A stretch of 64,000 nucleotides of DNA from Lactiplantibacillus plantarum EGD-AQ4 (GCF_000463075.2 NZ_AVAQ01000002.1:1-64000); one strand, 5' to 3'. Positions 16,677 through 25,946 are shown, counted from the stretch's first letter. Numbers and translations are program-made. Notes: generated from the letters alone by a model not told the origin.

Positions 16677-17687
16677 TTAGTCGTCTGGTTCACCAATATC
16701 GTAGTCGGTATCTTGCATGGCTTCAACTTGACCTAACCGGTAACCATTCCCAACTTGTGAGAAGAAGTCGTGGTTAGAAGTCCCCGTTGAGATCCCGTTC
16801 ATGACGACTGGGTTAACGTCTTCTGCCGTGTCTGGGAAGAGGGCGTCTTGACCCAAGTTCATCAAGGCTTTGTTGGCGTTGTAACGACTGAAGGTCAAAA
16901 CTTCATCTGACCAGCCAATTTGATCGTAAACGAGGTGCACGTAGTTTTCTTCGTTTTCGTAAAGCTTGTAGAGGAAGTCGAACATCCAGTCTTTGAATTC
17001 GGCTTGTTGCTTTTCAGAACGGTTCTTGAAGCCTAATTGGAACTTGTAACCAATGTAAGTGCCATGAACACTTTCGTCCCGTAAAATCAATTTGATGATT
17101 TCAGCGACGTTTGGTAATTGGTTATGACCCAAGTAATATAGCGGTGTGTAGAAACCGGAATAGAACAGGAACGTTTCCAAGAAGACGTTCGCTACTTTTT
17201 GCTTCAATGGGTCTTCATCGATATTATCGTAAAGCTTGTAGATCCATTGGGCCTTAGTTTGCAAGAATTCTTCACTGTCACTCCAGTCGAAGATTTCGTT
17301 GATTTCGTCAGGCGTATTCAACGTTTCAAAAATCGTTGAGTAACTCTTTGCATGGACTGATTCCATGAATTGGATGTTGTTTAAAACGGCCGTTTCGTGA
17401 GACGTTAAGACGTTTCGACGAAGTGCTTGCAAGCCATCTTGTGATTGTAAGGTGTCAAGCAGTGTCAAACCGCCGAACACATGTCCAACCACCCAACGAT
17501 GGTCATCATCTAATTCACGCCAGTCTGCCATATCGTTGGAGACCGGAATCCGGGTATCTAACCAGAATTGTTCCGTTAGTTTTTCCCAGGTACTTTTATC
17601 AATTGCATCTGAAACTTGATCCCAGTTAATTGCCTTATAGTTGCCATTACTGAGCAGTTTTTGGTAGTAAGCCAAGTCTGTTGCCAT
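16677..17687 (-). CDS. nrdF: Ribonucleotide reductase class Ib, beta subunit
   Basis: A 336-aa R2F subunit that houses the dinuclear metal site and tyrosyl radical for NrdE. The ferritin-like fold shows the ligand-bearing helices around HRWVVGHVFGGLTLLDTLQS, NNIQFMESVHAKSYSTIFE and ILRDESVHGTYIGYKFQ. The C-terminal tail (DTDYDIGEPDD) is the expected NrdE-binding end. AGGAGGATAACAA precedes the ATG. Last gene of nrdHEF; class Ib enzymes normally need the flavodoxin NrdI, which is not in this cluster. Confidence 0.97.
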   Translation of the reverse strand: MATDLAYYQKLLSNGNYKAINWDQVSDAIDKSTWEKLTEQFWLDTRIPVSNDMADWRELDDDHRWVVGHVFGGLTLLDTLQSQDGLQALRRNVLTSHETAVLNNIQFMESVHAKSYSTIFETLNTPDEINEIFDWSDSEEFLQTKAQWIYKLYDNIDEDPLKQKVANVFLETFLFYSGFYTPLYYLGHNQLPNVAEIIKLILRDESVHGTYIGYKFQLGFKNRSEKQQAEFKDWMFDFLYKLYENEENYVHLVYDQIGWSDEVLTFSRYNANKALMNLGQDALFPDTAEDVNPVVMNGISTGTSNHDFFSQVGNGYRLGQVEAMQDTDYDIGEPDD

Positions 17688-17714
17688 TTGTTATCCTCCT
17701 AGAGATCTAAGATA

Positions 17715-19880
17715 CTAGATTACGCAGCTTTCACATTCATTTACGCCAACTTCACCATCATCGTCGGTAAAGGTCCGGATGTAGTAAATGGACTTAATCC
17801 CTTTATGATAGGCGTAGTTCCGTAAAATGTTCAAGTCCCGCGTGGTCATCTTATCAGTGCGACCATCTTTCCATTCGTATAAGCCAGCTGGAATCGTTGA
17901 ACGCATGAAGAGTGTCAAACTCATCCCTTGATCAACGTGTTGCTGAGCAGCCGCGTAAACGTCGATGACTTTGCGCATATCTGTATCATATGCTGACTTA
18001 TAATAACCAATTGTATCATTAGATAGGTAAGGAGCGGGATAATAAATCTTACCAATTTTCTTTTCTTGCCGTTCTTCGACCCGATTGATGATTGGGTGCA
18101 AGCTAGCGGTCGTATCATTAATGTAAGAAATCGAGCCGTTTGGAGCGACTGCCATCCGGTTTTGGTGGTAAAGGCCATCGCGCATGACAGCTTCCTTGAG
18201 GGCTTCCCAATCTGCTTTGGTTGGAATGAAGATACCATCAAAGAGGGCGGCCGTCTTGTCGTACTTTGGTTGCCAATCTTGAGTCGTGTACTTGTCGAAG
18301 TACGTTCCATCCGCGTACTTCGACTTTTCAAAGTTAACGAAAGTTTCGTGGCGTTCACGAGCGATTTCGTTAGAAGCCTTGAGTGTCCAGTAGTTTAAGA
18401 GTAGGAAGTAGATGTTCGTGAAGTCAACCGCTTCTTTACTCCCATATTCCATATGGTTCTTAGCGAAGTAGGCGTGTAGCCCCATCGCACCTAAACCAAT
18501 TGTATGGGCCTGATGGTTCCCTTTTTGAATCGAAGGCACAACGTCAACGTTGGAGTGGTCAGTGACAAATGTCAAGGCCCGAACCATCGCTTCAACGGAG
18601 TGACCAAAGTCAGGGGAAGCCATTAAGTTAACGATATTCGTTGAACCCAGGTTACAGCTGATATCGGTACCGAGTTTTTCATATTGTTGTTGATCGTTGA
18701 TCAGTGATGGTGTTTGGACCTGCATCACTTCAGAACATAAGTTACTCATGACGATTTTGCCATCGATTGGATTGTCGCGGTTAGCGGTGTCCACGTTGAC
18801 AACGTATGGGTAACCAGATTCTTGTTGTAACTTACTGATTTCATTTTCAAGGTCACGCGCCTTGATCTTAGTCTTACGGATGTTCGGATTTTGGACCATG
18901 TTGTCGTATTCCTTAGTGATGTCGACGTATGAGAATGGGACCCCATATTCACGTTCGACGCCGTAAGGGCTAAACAGGTACATGTCAGCGTCCGCCTTGA
19001 TTAGTTCATAGAACTTATCAGGAACCGTTACACCGAGTGACAATGTCTTTAACCGAATCTTTTCATCGGCGTTTTCCTTCTTAGCAGAGAGGAAGGAAAT
19101 GATGTCTGGATGGAAGACACTGAGGTAAACGACCCCGGCACCTTGGCGTTGTCCTAATTGATTGGAGTATGAGAAACTATCTTCCAATAACTTCATGACT
19201 GGAACGACACCACTAGCAGCGCCATCGATATGCTTAATGGGATCGCCGGCACCCCGCAAGTTGCTGAGGTTGATACCGACCCCGCCACCGATTCGTGATA
19301 ACTGGAGTGCGGAGTTGATGGTCCGGCCAATCGAGTTCATGTCATCCGTCGACTGAATCAAGAAGCAAGAAATCAATTCGCCACGGCGAGCGCGACCAGC
19401 GTTTAAGAAGCTCGGTGTTGCCGGTTGGTAACGTTGATGAATGATTTCGTCAGCCAAATCCATGGCAAGACCTTCGTCACCGTCCGCAAAGTAGAGGGCG
19501 TTCATTGCGACCCGGTCGATGAAGTTTTCCAAGTAGTAGTCGCCATCGTCAGTCTTTAACGCGTATTGGGCGTAAAACTTGTAGGCGGCCATGAATGTCT
19601 TGAAATGGAAATCTTGGGACCGCAAGTAATCGTAAAGCTTTTCAATGAAGCTAAAATCATATTTGTCGATGGCAGGGGTTTCCAAATAGTTGTGTTCACG
19701 TAAGTAGTCAAACCGGGCTTTGAGACTATCAAAGGTCATCGTGTTGGGCTTAACGTTTTGTTCAAGGAAGGCCGCGAGTGCATCTTGGTCTTTATTGAGT
19801 GGAATCTGATTATTAACGGGAATATTGATCTCATTATTCAAGTCATAATACGTGACGTCTTTTAAATCTTTTAAGGTCAT
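17715..19880 (-). CDS. nrdE: Ribonucleotide reductase class Ib, alpha subunit
   Basis: A 721-aa catalytic subunit that reduces ribonucleoside diphosphates. Active-site motifs include SCFLIQSTDDMNSIG, the NLCSEVMQ loop and a C-terminal redox pair ECESCVI that accepts electrons from NrdH. The N-terminal allosteric ATP-cone is lacking, as is typical of class Ib. The ATG at 19880 (MTLKDLKDVTYYDLNNE) follows AGAGGA; 19 further codons upstream are open but run through hairpin sequence and have no site. It lies between nrdH and nrdF. Confidence 0.97.
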   Translation of the reverse strand: MTLKDLKDVTYYDLNNEINIPVNNQIPLNKDQDALAAFLEQNVKPNTMTFDSLKARFDYLREHNYLETPAIDKYDFSFIEKLYDYLRSQDFHFKTFMAAYKFYAQYALKTDDGDYYLENFIDRVAMNALYFADGDEGLAMDLADEIIHQRYQPATPSFLNAGRARRGELISCFLIQSTDDMNSIGRTINSALQLSRIGGGVGINLSNLRGAGDPIKHIDGAASGVVPVMKLLEDSFSYSNQLGQRQGAGVVYLSVFHPDIISFLSAKKENADEKIRLKTLSLGVTVPDKFYELIKADADMYLFSPYGVEREYGVPFSYVDITKEYDNMVQNPNIRKTKIKARDLENEISKLQQESGYPYVVNVDTANRDNPIDGKIVMSNLCSEVMQVQTPSLINDQQQYEKLGTDISCNLGSTNIVNLMASPDFGHSVEAMVRALTFVTDHSNVDVVPSIQKGNHQAHTIGLGAMGLHAYFAKNHMEYGSKEAVDFTNIYFLLLNYWTLKASNEIARERHETFVNFEKSKYADGTYFDKYTTQDWQPKYDKTAALFDGIFIPTKADWEALKEAVMRDGLYHQNRMAVAPNGSISYINDTTASLHPIINRVEERQEKKIGKIYYPAPYLSNDTIGYYKSAYDTDMRKVIDVYAAAQQHVDQGMSLTLFMRSTIPAGLYEWKDGRTDKMTTRDLNILRNYAYHKGIKSIYYIRTFTDDDGEVGVNECESCVI

Positions 19881-19927
19881 AAGGAATCCTCTTTCTACAA
19901 TATAATAATAGTGACTGGCAAAATCGA

Positions 19928-19962
19928 CGACCCACAATCATCGTCCAACTGATTGTGGGTCG
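19928..19962 (-). terminator. Hairpin between nrdH and nrdE
   Basis: CGACCCACAATCA pairs perfectly with TGATTGTGGGTCG (13 bp). On the transcribed strand it is followed by TCGATTTT, a weak T-tract. Probably an attenuator or mRNA-processing/stability element that separates nrdH from nrdEF levels. Confidence 0.6.
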
Positions 19963-20020
19963 TTCATGATATTTTGTAAGACAAACCAGCTATGTAACCA
20001 CGCAAAAAAGCGCGGGTAAA

Positions 20021-20251
20021 CTAGACAGCTAATTGTTTTAAAGCATCGGGACGGAAGCCAGAAATACTGTCTTCGCCATTGATTTCAACAACGGGAACTG
20101 CTTGGAAGCCTTGATCTTTCAAGTAATCCACGTATTCAGGATTCGTGTTGATATTCTTTTCTTCAAAGGCGATATTGTGCGCCGTGAGGAACTTCTTAGT
20201 CATCTTGCATTGCATGCAGTTGTTTTTAGTAAATACGGTAACTTTTTTCAT
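20021..20251 (-). CDS. nrdH: NrdH-redoxin
   Basis: A 76-aa glutaredoxin-like protein with thioredoxin-like behaviour that feeds electrons to NrdE. The redox motif is CMQC (C12 and C15), and the conserved C-terminal SGFRPD is present. First gene of the nrdHEF operon, 140 bases before nrdE with a hairpin in the gap. A plausible NrdR-controlled promoter lies upstream. Confidence 0.94.
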   Translation of the reverse strand: MKKVTVFTKNNCMQCKMTKKFLTAHNIAFEEKNINTNPEYVDYLKDQGFQAVPVVEINGEDSISGFRPDALKQLAV

Positions 20252-20286
20252 CTTTCATCATCCTAACTCGTTTTTCTGATAAATTT

Positions 20287-20314
20287 AGTATACAACATGT
20301 GGTGAAAAAAACAA
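20287..20314 (-). promoter_or_regulatory. Promoter of nrdHEF
   Basis: On the minus strand TTGTTT, a 16-base spacer and TATACT, between the palindrome and nrdH. Confidence 0.6.
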
Positions 20315-20321
20315 TCAAAAA

Positions 20322-20369
20322 ACACAACATCTTGGGTGTGGTAAAAATCACAAACCCTAGATGTTGTGT
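20322..20369 (-). promoter_or_regulatory. NrdR-like paired operator upstream of nrdHEF
   Basis: An inverted repeat of arms ACACAACATCT..GGGT and ACCC..AGATGTTGTGT lies just upstream of the -35 region. Each arm resembles an NrdR box (ACACTATATATAGTGT-like), and NrdR binds paired boxes before nrd operons. An alternative is a factor-independent hairpin, since the arms can also pair in RNA. Confidence 0.5.
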
Positions 20370-20473
20370 CAGTGTCAGCCTTTAACCGACAAAAAGTTTT
20401 TTTAAATTATTTGTGGTTCACTCGTTGAATCAGTTATCATAGATATAGACCAGAAATTCAGAGGAAAATAAAT

Positions 20474-21082
20474 ATGACCAACTATTATTATACACACAAT
20501 CCGGATATTGTGCATGATGAAAAGCAGTGGAATTTTGAAATTTTTAATCACCAATTTAAATTTACGACGGACAACGGCGTCTTCTCTAAGCGGACGGTGG
20601 ACTATGGCTCGCGGACGCTAATTGCGGCCTTTGACGTTACCGATTTGCCGGATGGGCCGATTCTTGATTTGGGGACCGGCTACGGGCCAATCGGGATGGC
20701 GTTAGCGTATCAGTCGCCAGAACGAACTGTCGATATGGTCGACGTCAACGAATTAGCATTGAGTCTGGCGCGTAAAAACGTTGCCTTAAATGGCATCACC
20801 AACGTTAATATTTTTACGTCGGATGTTTACGAGCAGGTCACGGCGACCAACTATGCGGCCATTGTGACCAACCCGCCAGTACGCGCAGGTAAGGCCGTCG
20901 TTGATGCAATGTTGACCGGGGCTAGCTCAAGACTCGCTGTGGGCGGAACCCTGACCGTTGTCTTACAGAAGAAGCAGGGGGCGCCCTCTGCCAAGAAGTT
21001 GATGCAAGCCACTTTTGGTAATTGTCAAATTATTAAAAAGGATAAAGGCTACTATATATTGCAGAGTGTAAAGGAGGGATAG
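20474..21082 (+). CDS. Class I SAM methyltransferase, RsmC/YbxB-like
   Basis: A 202-aa protein matching the RsmC methyltransferase domain: SAM-binding DLGTGYGPIGMALA (about residues 61-74) and the catalytic NPPVRAG motif (about 137-143) typical of N2-guanine methyltransferases. Probably modifies 16S rRNA; the exact site is unproven. AGAGGAAAAT precedes the ATG. It ends two bases before tadA, giving an operon. Confidence 0.88.
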   Translation: MTNYYYTHNPDIVHDEKQWNFEIFNHQFKFTTDNGVFSKRTVDYGSRTLIAAFDVTDLPDGPILDLGTGYGPIGMALAYQSPERTVDMVDVNELALSLARKNVALNGITNVNIFTSDVYEQVTATNYAAIVTNPPVRAGKAVVDAMLTGASSRLAVGGTLTVVLQKKQGAPSAKKLMQATFGNCQIIKKDKGYYILQSVKEG

Positions 21083-21084
21083 TC

Positions 21085-21591
21085 GTGGCAGAACCAACAG
21101 CGGAAGACTGGATGCAAGAAGCCTTGCATGAAGCGCGAATGGCTTACCTGATTGGTGAAGTCCCGATTGGAGCCGTGATCGTGCACCAGGGTGAAATCAT
21201 TGGCCGCGGCCATAACTTGCGTGAGCATGGTCAAGATGCGACGATGCACGCGGAAATCATTGCGATTCAAGAAGCCTGCGAGTATTTGCATAGTTGGCGG
21301 CTAGAAGATTGCCAACTCTATGTGACTTTGGAGCCTTGCTTGATGTGCAGTGGCGCGATCATCAATGCCCGGGTACCAGAACTTTACTTTGGTGCGCGGG
21401 ATCCGAAAGCCGGCGCCGTCCGTAGTTTGTATCAAGTGATGGATGATACGCGTTTGAATCATCAGGTGACGGTCCATGAGCGCATTCTAGCACGGCCAGC
21501 GGGTGAGATGCTGGAAAACTTCTTCCGTGACATTCGGAAACGCAAGAAAGCGGCGAAGAAAGCCCGCCGAGCAGCTGCCGAAAAAAATTAG
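21085..21591 (+). CDS. tadA: tRNA-specific adenosine deaminase
   Basis: A 168-aa zinc deaminase that converts A34 to inosine in tRNA-Arg(ACG). Shows HAE (proton shuttle and zinc ligand) and PCLMCSGAI (two Cys zinc ligands). The N-terminal EDWMQEALHEARMAYLIGEVPIGAV is family-typical, and the C-terminus is a lysine/arginine-rich tail. Overlapping operon with the preceding methyltransferase; followed by the SRP RNA gene as usual in Firmicutes. Confidence 0.95.
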   Translation: MAEPTAEDWMQEALHEARMAYLIGEVPIGAVIVHQGEIIGRGHNLREHGQDATMHAEIIAIQEACEYLHSWRLEDCQLYVTLEPCLMCSGAIINARVPELYFGARDPKAGAVRSLYQVMDDTRLNHQVTVHERILARPAGEMLENFFRDIRKRKKAAKKARRAAAEKN

Positions 21592-21635
21592 GCGGATGGC
21601 TGGTAATTATCCGAAAAATCATGTATTATAGTATT

Positions 21636-21728
21636 TGCCGCAAGGCCAAAAGGCAAGGGTGGATTTACGAATCGTGTCAGGTCCGGAAGGAAGCAGCACT
21701 AAGTTTGCTTCATCTTGTGCCTTTTGTT
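21636..21728 (+). ncRNA. ffs: Signal recognition particle RNA (small bacterial type)
   Basis: The conserved apical core GTCAGGTCCGGAAGGAAGCA followed by GCACTAAG, closed by AAAGGCAAGG and CTTGTGCCTTT arms, is the 4.5S-like SRP RNA. A TATTAT -10 lies at 21624-21629. It sits between tadA and dnaX, the conserved Firmicutes position. Exact ends are estimated. Confidence 0.92.
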
Positions 21729-21743
21729 TTTATGAAATGTAAC

Positions 21744-21776
21744 AGCTCTTAGCCATTCGGTTGAGAGCTTTTTATT
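21744..21776 (+). terminator. Terminator after SRP RNA
   Basis: AGCTCT..CC and GG..AGAGCT hairpin followed by TTTTT. Confidence 0.8.
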
Positions 21777-21969
21777 TAACTTAACTGGCTTTTACGGCTG
21801 ATGCCTGGACCACGACTTGTCGTGCACACTGAGTTGAGGTCGCATTCACATACAGATGGTATTAATATAGTAATGTAACATCCGTTGTGTCAGTGATTGT
21901 TCAGCATTAACGCTGATTAGAATGTGCTAGTTGGTGGATTCTTGTTCGTCAGCCGGTATGCGCCCTAGT

Positions 21970-22143
21970 CCGACTTCCGGGGCCGGCTGACAATTGCTGG
22001 AACGTAAGCCGACATCGATTTGAACTCACGCAGAAGACCACTGCGCAATTTCAAATACGAGTCTTATTCTAAGCCGGAAGAAAAACACTTCCGACTAAGA
22101 ATAATTTGGCTACTGAGCATTGTCAGCCAGCCCCTCCAGTCGG
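21970..22143 (-). ncRNA. Alpha structured module of copy B
   Basis: On the minus strand: outer CCGAC/GTCGG, P1 around GCTGGCTGACAA/TTGTCAGCC, P2 GTAGCC pairing with GGCTTAC (one bulge), P3 TTATTCTTAGTCGGAAG with CTTCCGGCTTAGAATAA, and P4 ATTTGAA/TTCAAAT. P3 differs strongly from copy E (TTCTTCTTGTCCGGG) but keeps its pairing, including the same T-T mismatch and G-U pair. Whether it is transcribed is unknown. Confidence 0.6.
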
Positions 22144-22466
22144 GAAGCCGCTCGAATGGCGGATGAACGGCCACCTATCTTGGTACAATTGTTCACTGAA
22201 TTTTGGGTGACCGGTCCTTCAGGCAAACTTTTGGATCAGTATCGATGATGATTTATGGCATTCAAGGCCTTTACATCTCGGTTATAAAGAAAATTCTGCC
22301 AATGTTAAGTGATATTGATAATTCATATCATGGAACATGAATAGAACAGCTTAGAGATTGTCAGAAACCAGTCTTACAGTTGAACTTCAAAATGATAGTT
22401 GTACAAAAATCAACGACTTTTCCACTAAAGGTTGAGCTCGCACACGTCCACCTTTCGAATACTGTC

Positions 22467-22624
22467 CCGGCTGGAAGGTATTCTGGGCAAGGCCCAGTGG
22501 TGAAATTTCACTTAGCAAGCGTCTTGTGCTTGGTTAGTGAAAGACCAGTATTTAAGACGTGATTTGTCGGCTTAAATCTGTGTCCACCACGTTCCGGCCA
22601 TTGCCCAGAATGCCTGGAAGCCGG
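22467..22624 (+). ncRNA. Beta structured module of copy B
   Basis: Outer CCGGC/GCCGG, P1 AGGTATTCTGGGCAA/TTGCCCAGAATGCCT, P2 GTGGTG/CACCAC, P3 TTTCACT..AGTGAAA, P4 ATTTAAG/CTTAAAT. Relative to copy C, P1 has GGGC/GCCC in place of TGAC/GTCA, and P2 has GTGGTG/CACCAC in place of GCGATG/CATCGC: both are compensatory changes. Confidence 0.6.
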
Positions 22625-22871
22625 TGTAGGACGCAGCTACCACTGAAAGTTTACGCTAACCTGCACTGTTTCCAGCGGTTCTAAGCTGGTGGCTTTTGAA
22701 CTTAATAAAGGGTCCGTTTCAATCATGATTTGAGATTTGACCGAATGTTGTTTGACAATCAGCCCTGGTAGTCGGATGTGCACCGGCTAACGAGCAACAA
22801 TCCAATGAGCATCCAAATGATTTTTTAATAACAAAACATAAATATGACTGATGTAAGAAAGGAAGAATCGC

Positions 22872-24572
22872 ATGTATCGGGCACTATATCGGGTTTGGCG
22901 TCCCCAACGCTTTGATGAAATCGTCGGGCAACAAATGATTACCCAGACGTTAAAAAATGCCATTATGACCCACCAGACGAGCCATGCGTATCTGTTTACA
23001 GGTCCCCGGGGAACTGGGAAGACGTCGGCAGCTAAGATTTTTGCGAAGGCCATCAACTGTCACCATCTGGTTGACGGTGAACCGTGCAATGAATGTGAGA
23101 CGTGTACGGCGATCACCAAGGGGCAGTTGAACGATGTCATCGAAATCGATGCTGCTTCCAATAACGGGGTCGAAGAAATTCGTGATATCCGTGATAAGGC
23201 CAAGTACGCACCGACCCAGGCGGATTATAAAGTCTATATTATTGATGAAGTCCACATGTTGTCGACCGGGGCGTTCAACGCACTGTTGAAGACGCTGGAA
23301 GAACCGCCGGCAAACGTCATCTTCATTTTAGCCACTACCGAACCACATAAGATTCCGCTAACGATTATTTCGCGGACCCAGCGTTTTGACTTTCGGCGGA
23401 TCACGGCCAAAGATAGTTATGATCGGATGGTCTACATCCTGAATGAAAAGGGCGTAACCTACGATGAAAAGGCACTGCGTGTGATTGCGGCGGCCGCTGA
23501 AGGTGGGATGCGGGACGCCTTGAGTATTTTGGATCAAGTGATTTCCTTCGGGGATAACACGGTCACCCTAGATGATGCGTTGATGGTCACTGGGAGTGTC
23601 ACCAAGCAGTTGCTGGCCAATTATGTGACGCAGGTGACGCACCACGAGACCAAACCGGCCTTGGAGACGATGCGTGAAATCTTACAAGAAGGTAAAGATG
23701 CGAACCGCTTCATCGAAGATTTGATTAGTTATACGCGAGACGTGTTACTCTATCAACAGGCCCCTGAAATGGTCGACAGTGTGGCTATGGGTGAAGATGA
23801 TCAACAGTTTGAGGCTTTTGCCAAGGAAATCGACGCCGAAGTCTTGTATCAGATGGTCAAAACACTAAATGATATTCAGCAGCAGATGCGGTTCACGACG
23901 CATCCCGACGTTTACTTGGAAGTCTTGACGGTCAAACTCGCGCAGTTGGATGGTCAGACGGCCACCGCCCAGCCAGTAGCTACCGCGACCGTCAATCCAG
24001 AAGATCCAACGGTGCATAAGCTCGCACAACAAGTTGAACAGCTACAAAATGAAGTTAAGACGTTGCGGACACAAGGTGGTGGGAACACTAAACCCGCACC
24101 AGCGAAACCACGTATGAGCAACGGACAAGCTGTTAAAAAGGTCAACGTTAGCCAAATCTATCCGATTTTGGGTGCGGCAACCAAGAATGACTTATTGAAG
24201 GTTCGAGACGTTTGGACTGATTTGATGAATATCTTGAGTGTGACTCAACGTGCGTTGATGCACATTGCTGAGCCGGTAGCCGCGAGTGCGGATGGCGTCG
24301 TGGTTGCCTTTGATTACGAGTTCTTTTATCAAAAGGCCATCGATGACCGGACGCTGATTGATGCGCTGGGGAATGGGTTGGACCGCCTGATGGGTCAAGC
24401 ACCCAAGATTGTGTACGTGCCTAAGGAGCAATGGCCGCAGATTCGTAAGGATTACTTGGCGACTCATCAGCCGGGTGGCGCCACTCCTGAGAAAAAAGCA
24501 CCGGCCAAAGAACCCGTTGTTGAAGAAGCGAAGAACATGTTTGGCGACCTAGTCGAGGTTCAGCCAGACTAA
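22872..24572 (+). CDS. dnaX: DNA polymerase III subunits gamma/tau
   Basis: A 566-aa clamp-loader ATPase. It has Walker A GPRGTGKTSAAKIFA (near residue 38), a zinc module (CHHLVDGEPCNECETC), Walker B IIDEVHML and the SRC motif ISRTQRF. A Pro/Lys/Thr-rich linker (about 365-415) leads to the tau-specific domain. AAGGAAGAA precedes the ATG. No programmed frameshift in a usable register was found, so a single tau-like product is likely. First gene of dnaX-ebfC-recR-yaaL. Confidence 0.96.
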   Translation: MYRALYRVWRPQRFDEIVGQQMITQTLKNAIMTHQTSHAYLFTGPRGTGKTSAAKIFAKAINCHHLVDGEPCNECETCTAITKGQLNDVIEIDAASNNGVEEIRDIRDKAKYAPTQADYKVYIIDEVHMLSTGAFNALLKTLEEPPANVIFILATTEPHKIPLTIISRTQRFDFRRITAKDSYDRMVYILNEKGVTYDEKALRVIAAAAEGGMRDALSILDQVISFGDNTVTLDDALMVTGSVTKQLLANYVTQVTHHETKPALETMREILQEGKDANRFIEDLISYTRDVLLYQQAPEMVDSVAMGEDDQQFEAFAKEIDAEVLYQMVKTLNDIQQQMRFTTHPDVYLEVLTVKLAQLDGQTATAQPVATATVNPEDPTVHKLAQQVEQLQNEVKTLRTQGGGNTKPAPAKPRMSNGQAVKKVNVSQIYPILGAATKNDLLKVRDVWTDLMNILSVTQRALMHIAEPVAASADGVVVAFDYEFFYQKAIDDRTLIDALGNGLDRLMGQAPKIVYVPKEQWPQIRKDYLATHQPGGATPEKKAPAKEPVVEEAKNMFGDLVEVQPD

Positions 24573-24593
24573 CCATGAAAGGAACTGATAATT

Positions 24594-24902
24594 ATGATGC
24601 GTGGAATGGGAAATATGCAAAGCATGATGAAACAAATGAAAAAGATGCAGGCCCAAATGACGGCCGAACAAGCTGCTCTAAATGAACAGACGTTTACCGG
24701 GTCAGCGCCTGACGACATGGTCAAAGTGACCTTCACTGGCGACAAGAAGATGCAAGATATTACGATCAACCCAGACGCCGTTGATCCAGATGATGTTGAT
24801 ATGTTACAAGACTTGGTTTTAGCCGCAGTCAACGATGCGCTGACTAAGGTCGATGACCAGACACAGAGCACGATGGGCAAGTATACTAAGGGATTACAGT
24901 AA
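24594..24902 (+). CDS. ebfC: YbaB/EbfC family nucleoid-associated protein
   Basis: A 102-aa DNA-binding dimer-forming protein with a Met-rich N-terminus ([19 protein letters not shown]) and the conserved core of about residues 30-95. Always placed between dnaX and recR, where it is thought to help DNA repair or replication. GAAAGGAA precedes the ATG. Confidence 0.93.
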   Translation: MMRGMGNMQSMMKQMKKMQAQMTAEQAALNEQTFTGSAPDDMVKVTFTGDKKMQDITINPDAVDPDDVDMLQDLVLAAVNDALTKVDDQTQSTMGKYTKGLQ

Positions 24903-24917
24903 AAACGAGGTAAGCAC

Positions 24918-25517
24918 ATGCAGTATCCAGAACCAATTGCGAAGTTGATCGATAGTTACATGAAGTTGCCCGGCATTGGGGGCAAGACGGCGACACGGCT
25001 GGCGTTCTATACGATTGATATGAACGGTGATGATGTCACCGAGTTCGCTAAGTCGCTGATTGCGGCCAAACGGGACCTGCATTTTTGTAGTATTTGTGGC
25101 AATATCACTGAAGACGATCCATGTGTGATTTGCAAGGACAAGTCGCGCGACCAGAGCACTGTGCTGGTGGTGGAAGAAGCCAAGGACGTCATGGCGATGG
25201 AAAAAATCAAGGAGTATAACGGGTTGTATCACGTGCTGCATGGCGTGCTTTCGCCAATCGACGGTAAGGGCCCGGAAGATATCAACATTGCCAGTTTATT
25301 GAAACGGCTCCAGCAAAATGAAGCCATCAAAGAAGTCATTATCGCGACCAACGCCACGCCTGAGGGTGAAGCCACTGCGATGTATATTTCACGGCTAGTT
25401 AAGCCCGCCGGCATCAAAGTAACGCGGCTAGCTCACGGATTATCTGTCGGCAGTGATATTCAGTATGCGGATGAAATGACCCTGTTTAAGGCGGTTGAAG
25501 GTCGCCAAGAGATGTAA
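24918..25517 (+). CDS. recR: Recombination mediator protein RecR
   Basis: A 199-aa RecR with helix-hairpin-helix [15 protein letters not shown] (residues 13-27), a four-Cys zinc finger [16 protein letters not shown], and a Toprim domain ([14 protein letters not shown]). It acts with RecFO in loading RecA on gapped DNA. The site AACGAGGTAAGC precedes the ATG. Confidence 0.96.
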   Translation: MQYPEPIAKLIDSYMKLPGIGGKTATRLAFYTIDMNGDDVTEFAKSLIAAKRDLHFCSICGNITEDDPCVICKDKSRDQSTVLVVEEAKDVMAMEKIKEYNGLYHVLHGVLSPIDGKGPEDINIASLLKRLQQNEAIKEVIIATNATPEGEATAMYISRLVKPAGIKVTRLAHGLSVGSDIQYADEMTLFKAVEGRQEM

Positions 25518-25532
25518 TTCGGAGGTGTTAGT

Positions 25533-25784
25533 ATGTTTAAACGCAAACAGAAGATCAAGCACCCCAAAGCAACGTACGATGAACAATTATTGACGACGTT
25601 GAATGCGGCTAAGGTGGACTGGGACCGCGCCAAACAGAACCAAGAGGCGGTCTATGACAACAACACGAGTGAACTCGTCACTCAGACCGCGTTAGCGCGC
25701 GCCAAGTACTTGTACCTCTACCGTGAAGCGCGGCTACGGCAGGTCCATGGACAGACGATTCAGCGCTCGGTGATTGATAAGTAG
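25533..25784 (+). CDS. yaaL: YaaL family protein (DUF2508)
   Basis: An 83-aa helical protein next to recR, matching the DUF2508/YaaL family by size, position and the conserved TQTALARAKYLYLYREARLR segment. Function unknown. CGGAGGTG precedes the ATG. Last gene of the dnaX operon; a terminator follows. Confidence 0.85.
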   Translation: MFKRKQKIKHPKATYDEQLLTTLNAAKVDWDRAKQNQEAVYDNNTSELVTQTALARAKYLYLYREARLRQVHGQTIQRSVIDK

Positions 25785-25810
25785 TCGGCTTAAAGAGTTG
25801 TGCCAACATA

Positions 25811-25853
25811 AAAACGCATTTCGCTGATACCCGTCAGTGGAATGCGTTTTTTA
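25811..25853 (+). terminator. Terminator of dnaX-recR-yaaL operon
   Basis: AAAACGCATT..CTGA and TCAG..AATGCGTTTT followed by TTTATT. Confidence 0.85.
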
Positions 25854-25946
25854 TTAGCTGATAGTCAGTCATTGTCATGACGGCGGGTTTGAATGGATTT
25901 GATTTGCATGGTGAACCCAGATAAGTTGTCTAGTTAGCTGTAATTT

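Larger units (their letters stand above)
21882..22803. repeat. Element copy B (alpha left, beta right), with extra remnant
   Basis: Same family as copy E in opposite orientation. The left terminus CCGTTGTGTCAGTGATTGTT aligns with the ends of other copies. It carries a full alpha module (minus strand, 21970-22143), a spacer and a full beta module (plus strand, 22467-22624). It is more diverged than C and E. The normal right end is lost near 22728, and 22746-22803 resembles a second alpha-side terminus, so this locus is chimeric. It fills the gap between ffs and dnaX. Confidence 0.8.

Noticed and set aside
22380-22562. 60-codon frame in copy B
   Set aside because: No ribosome site or recognisable protein; lies in the repeat spacer and P3 of beta.
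24490-24506. A-rich run GAGAAAAAAGCA in dnaX as a possible -1 frameshift site
   Set aside because: The codon register is wrong for the X XXY YYZ heptamer and it lies near the C-terminus, far past where a gamma product would end.
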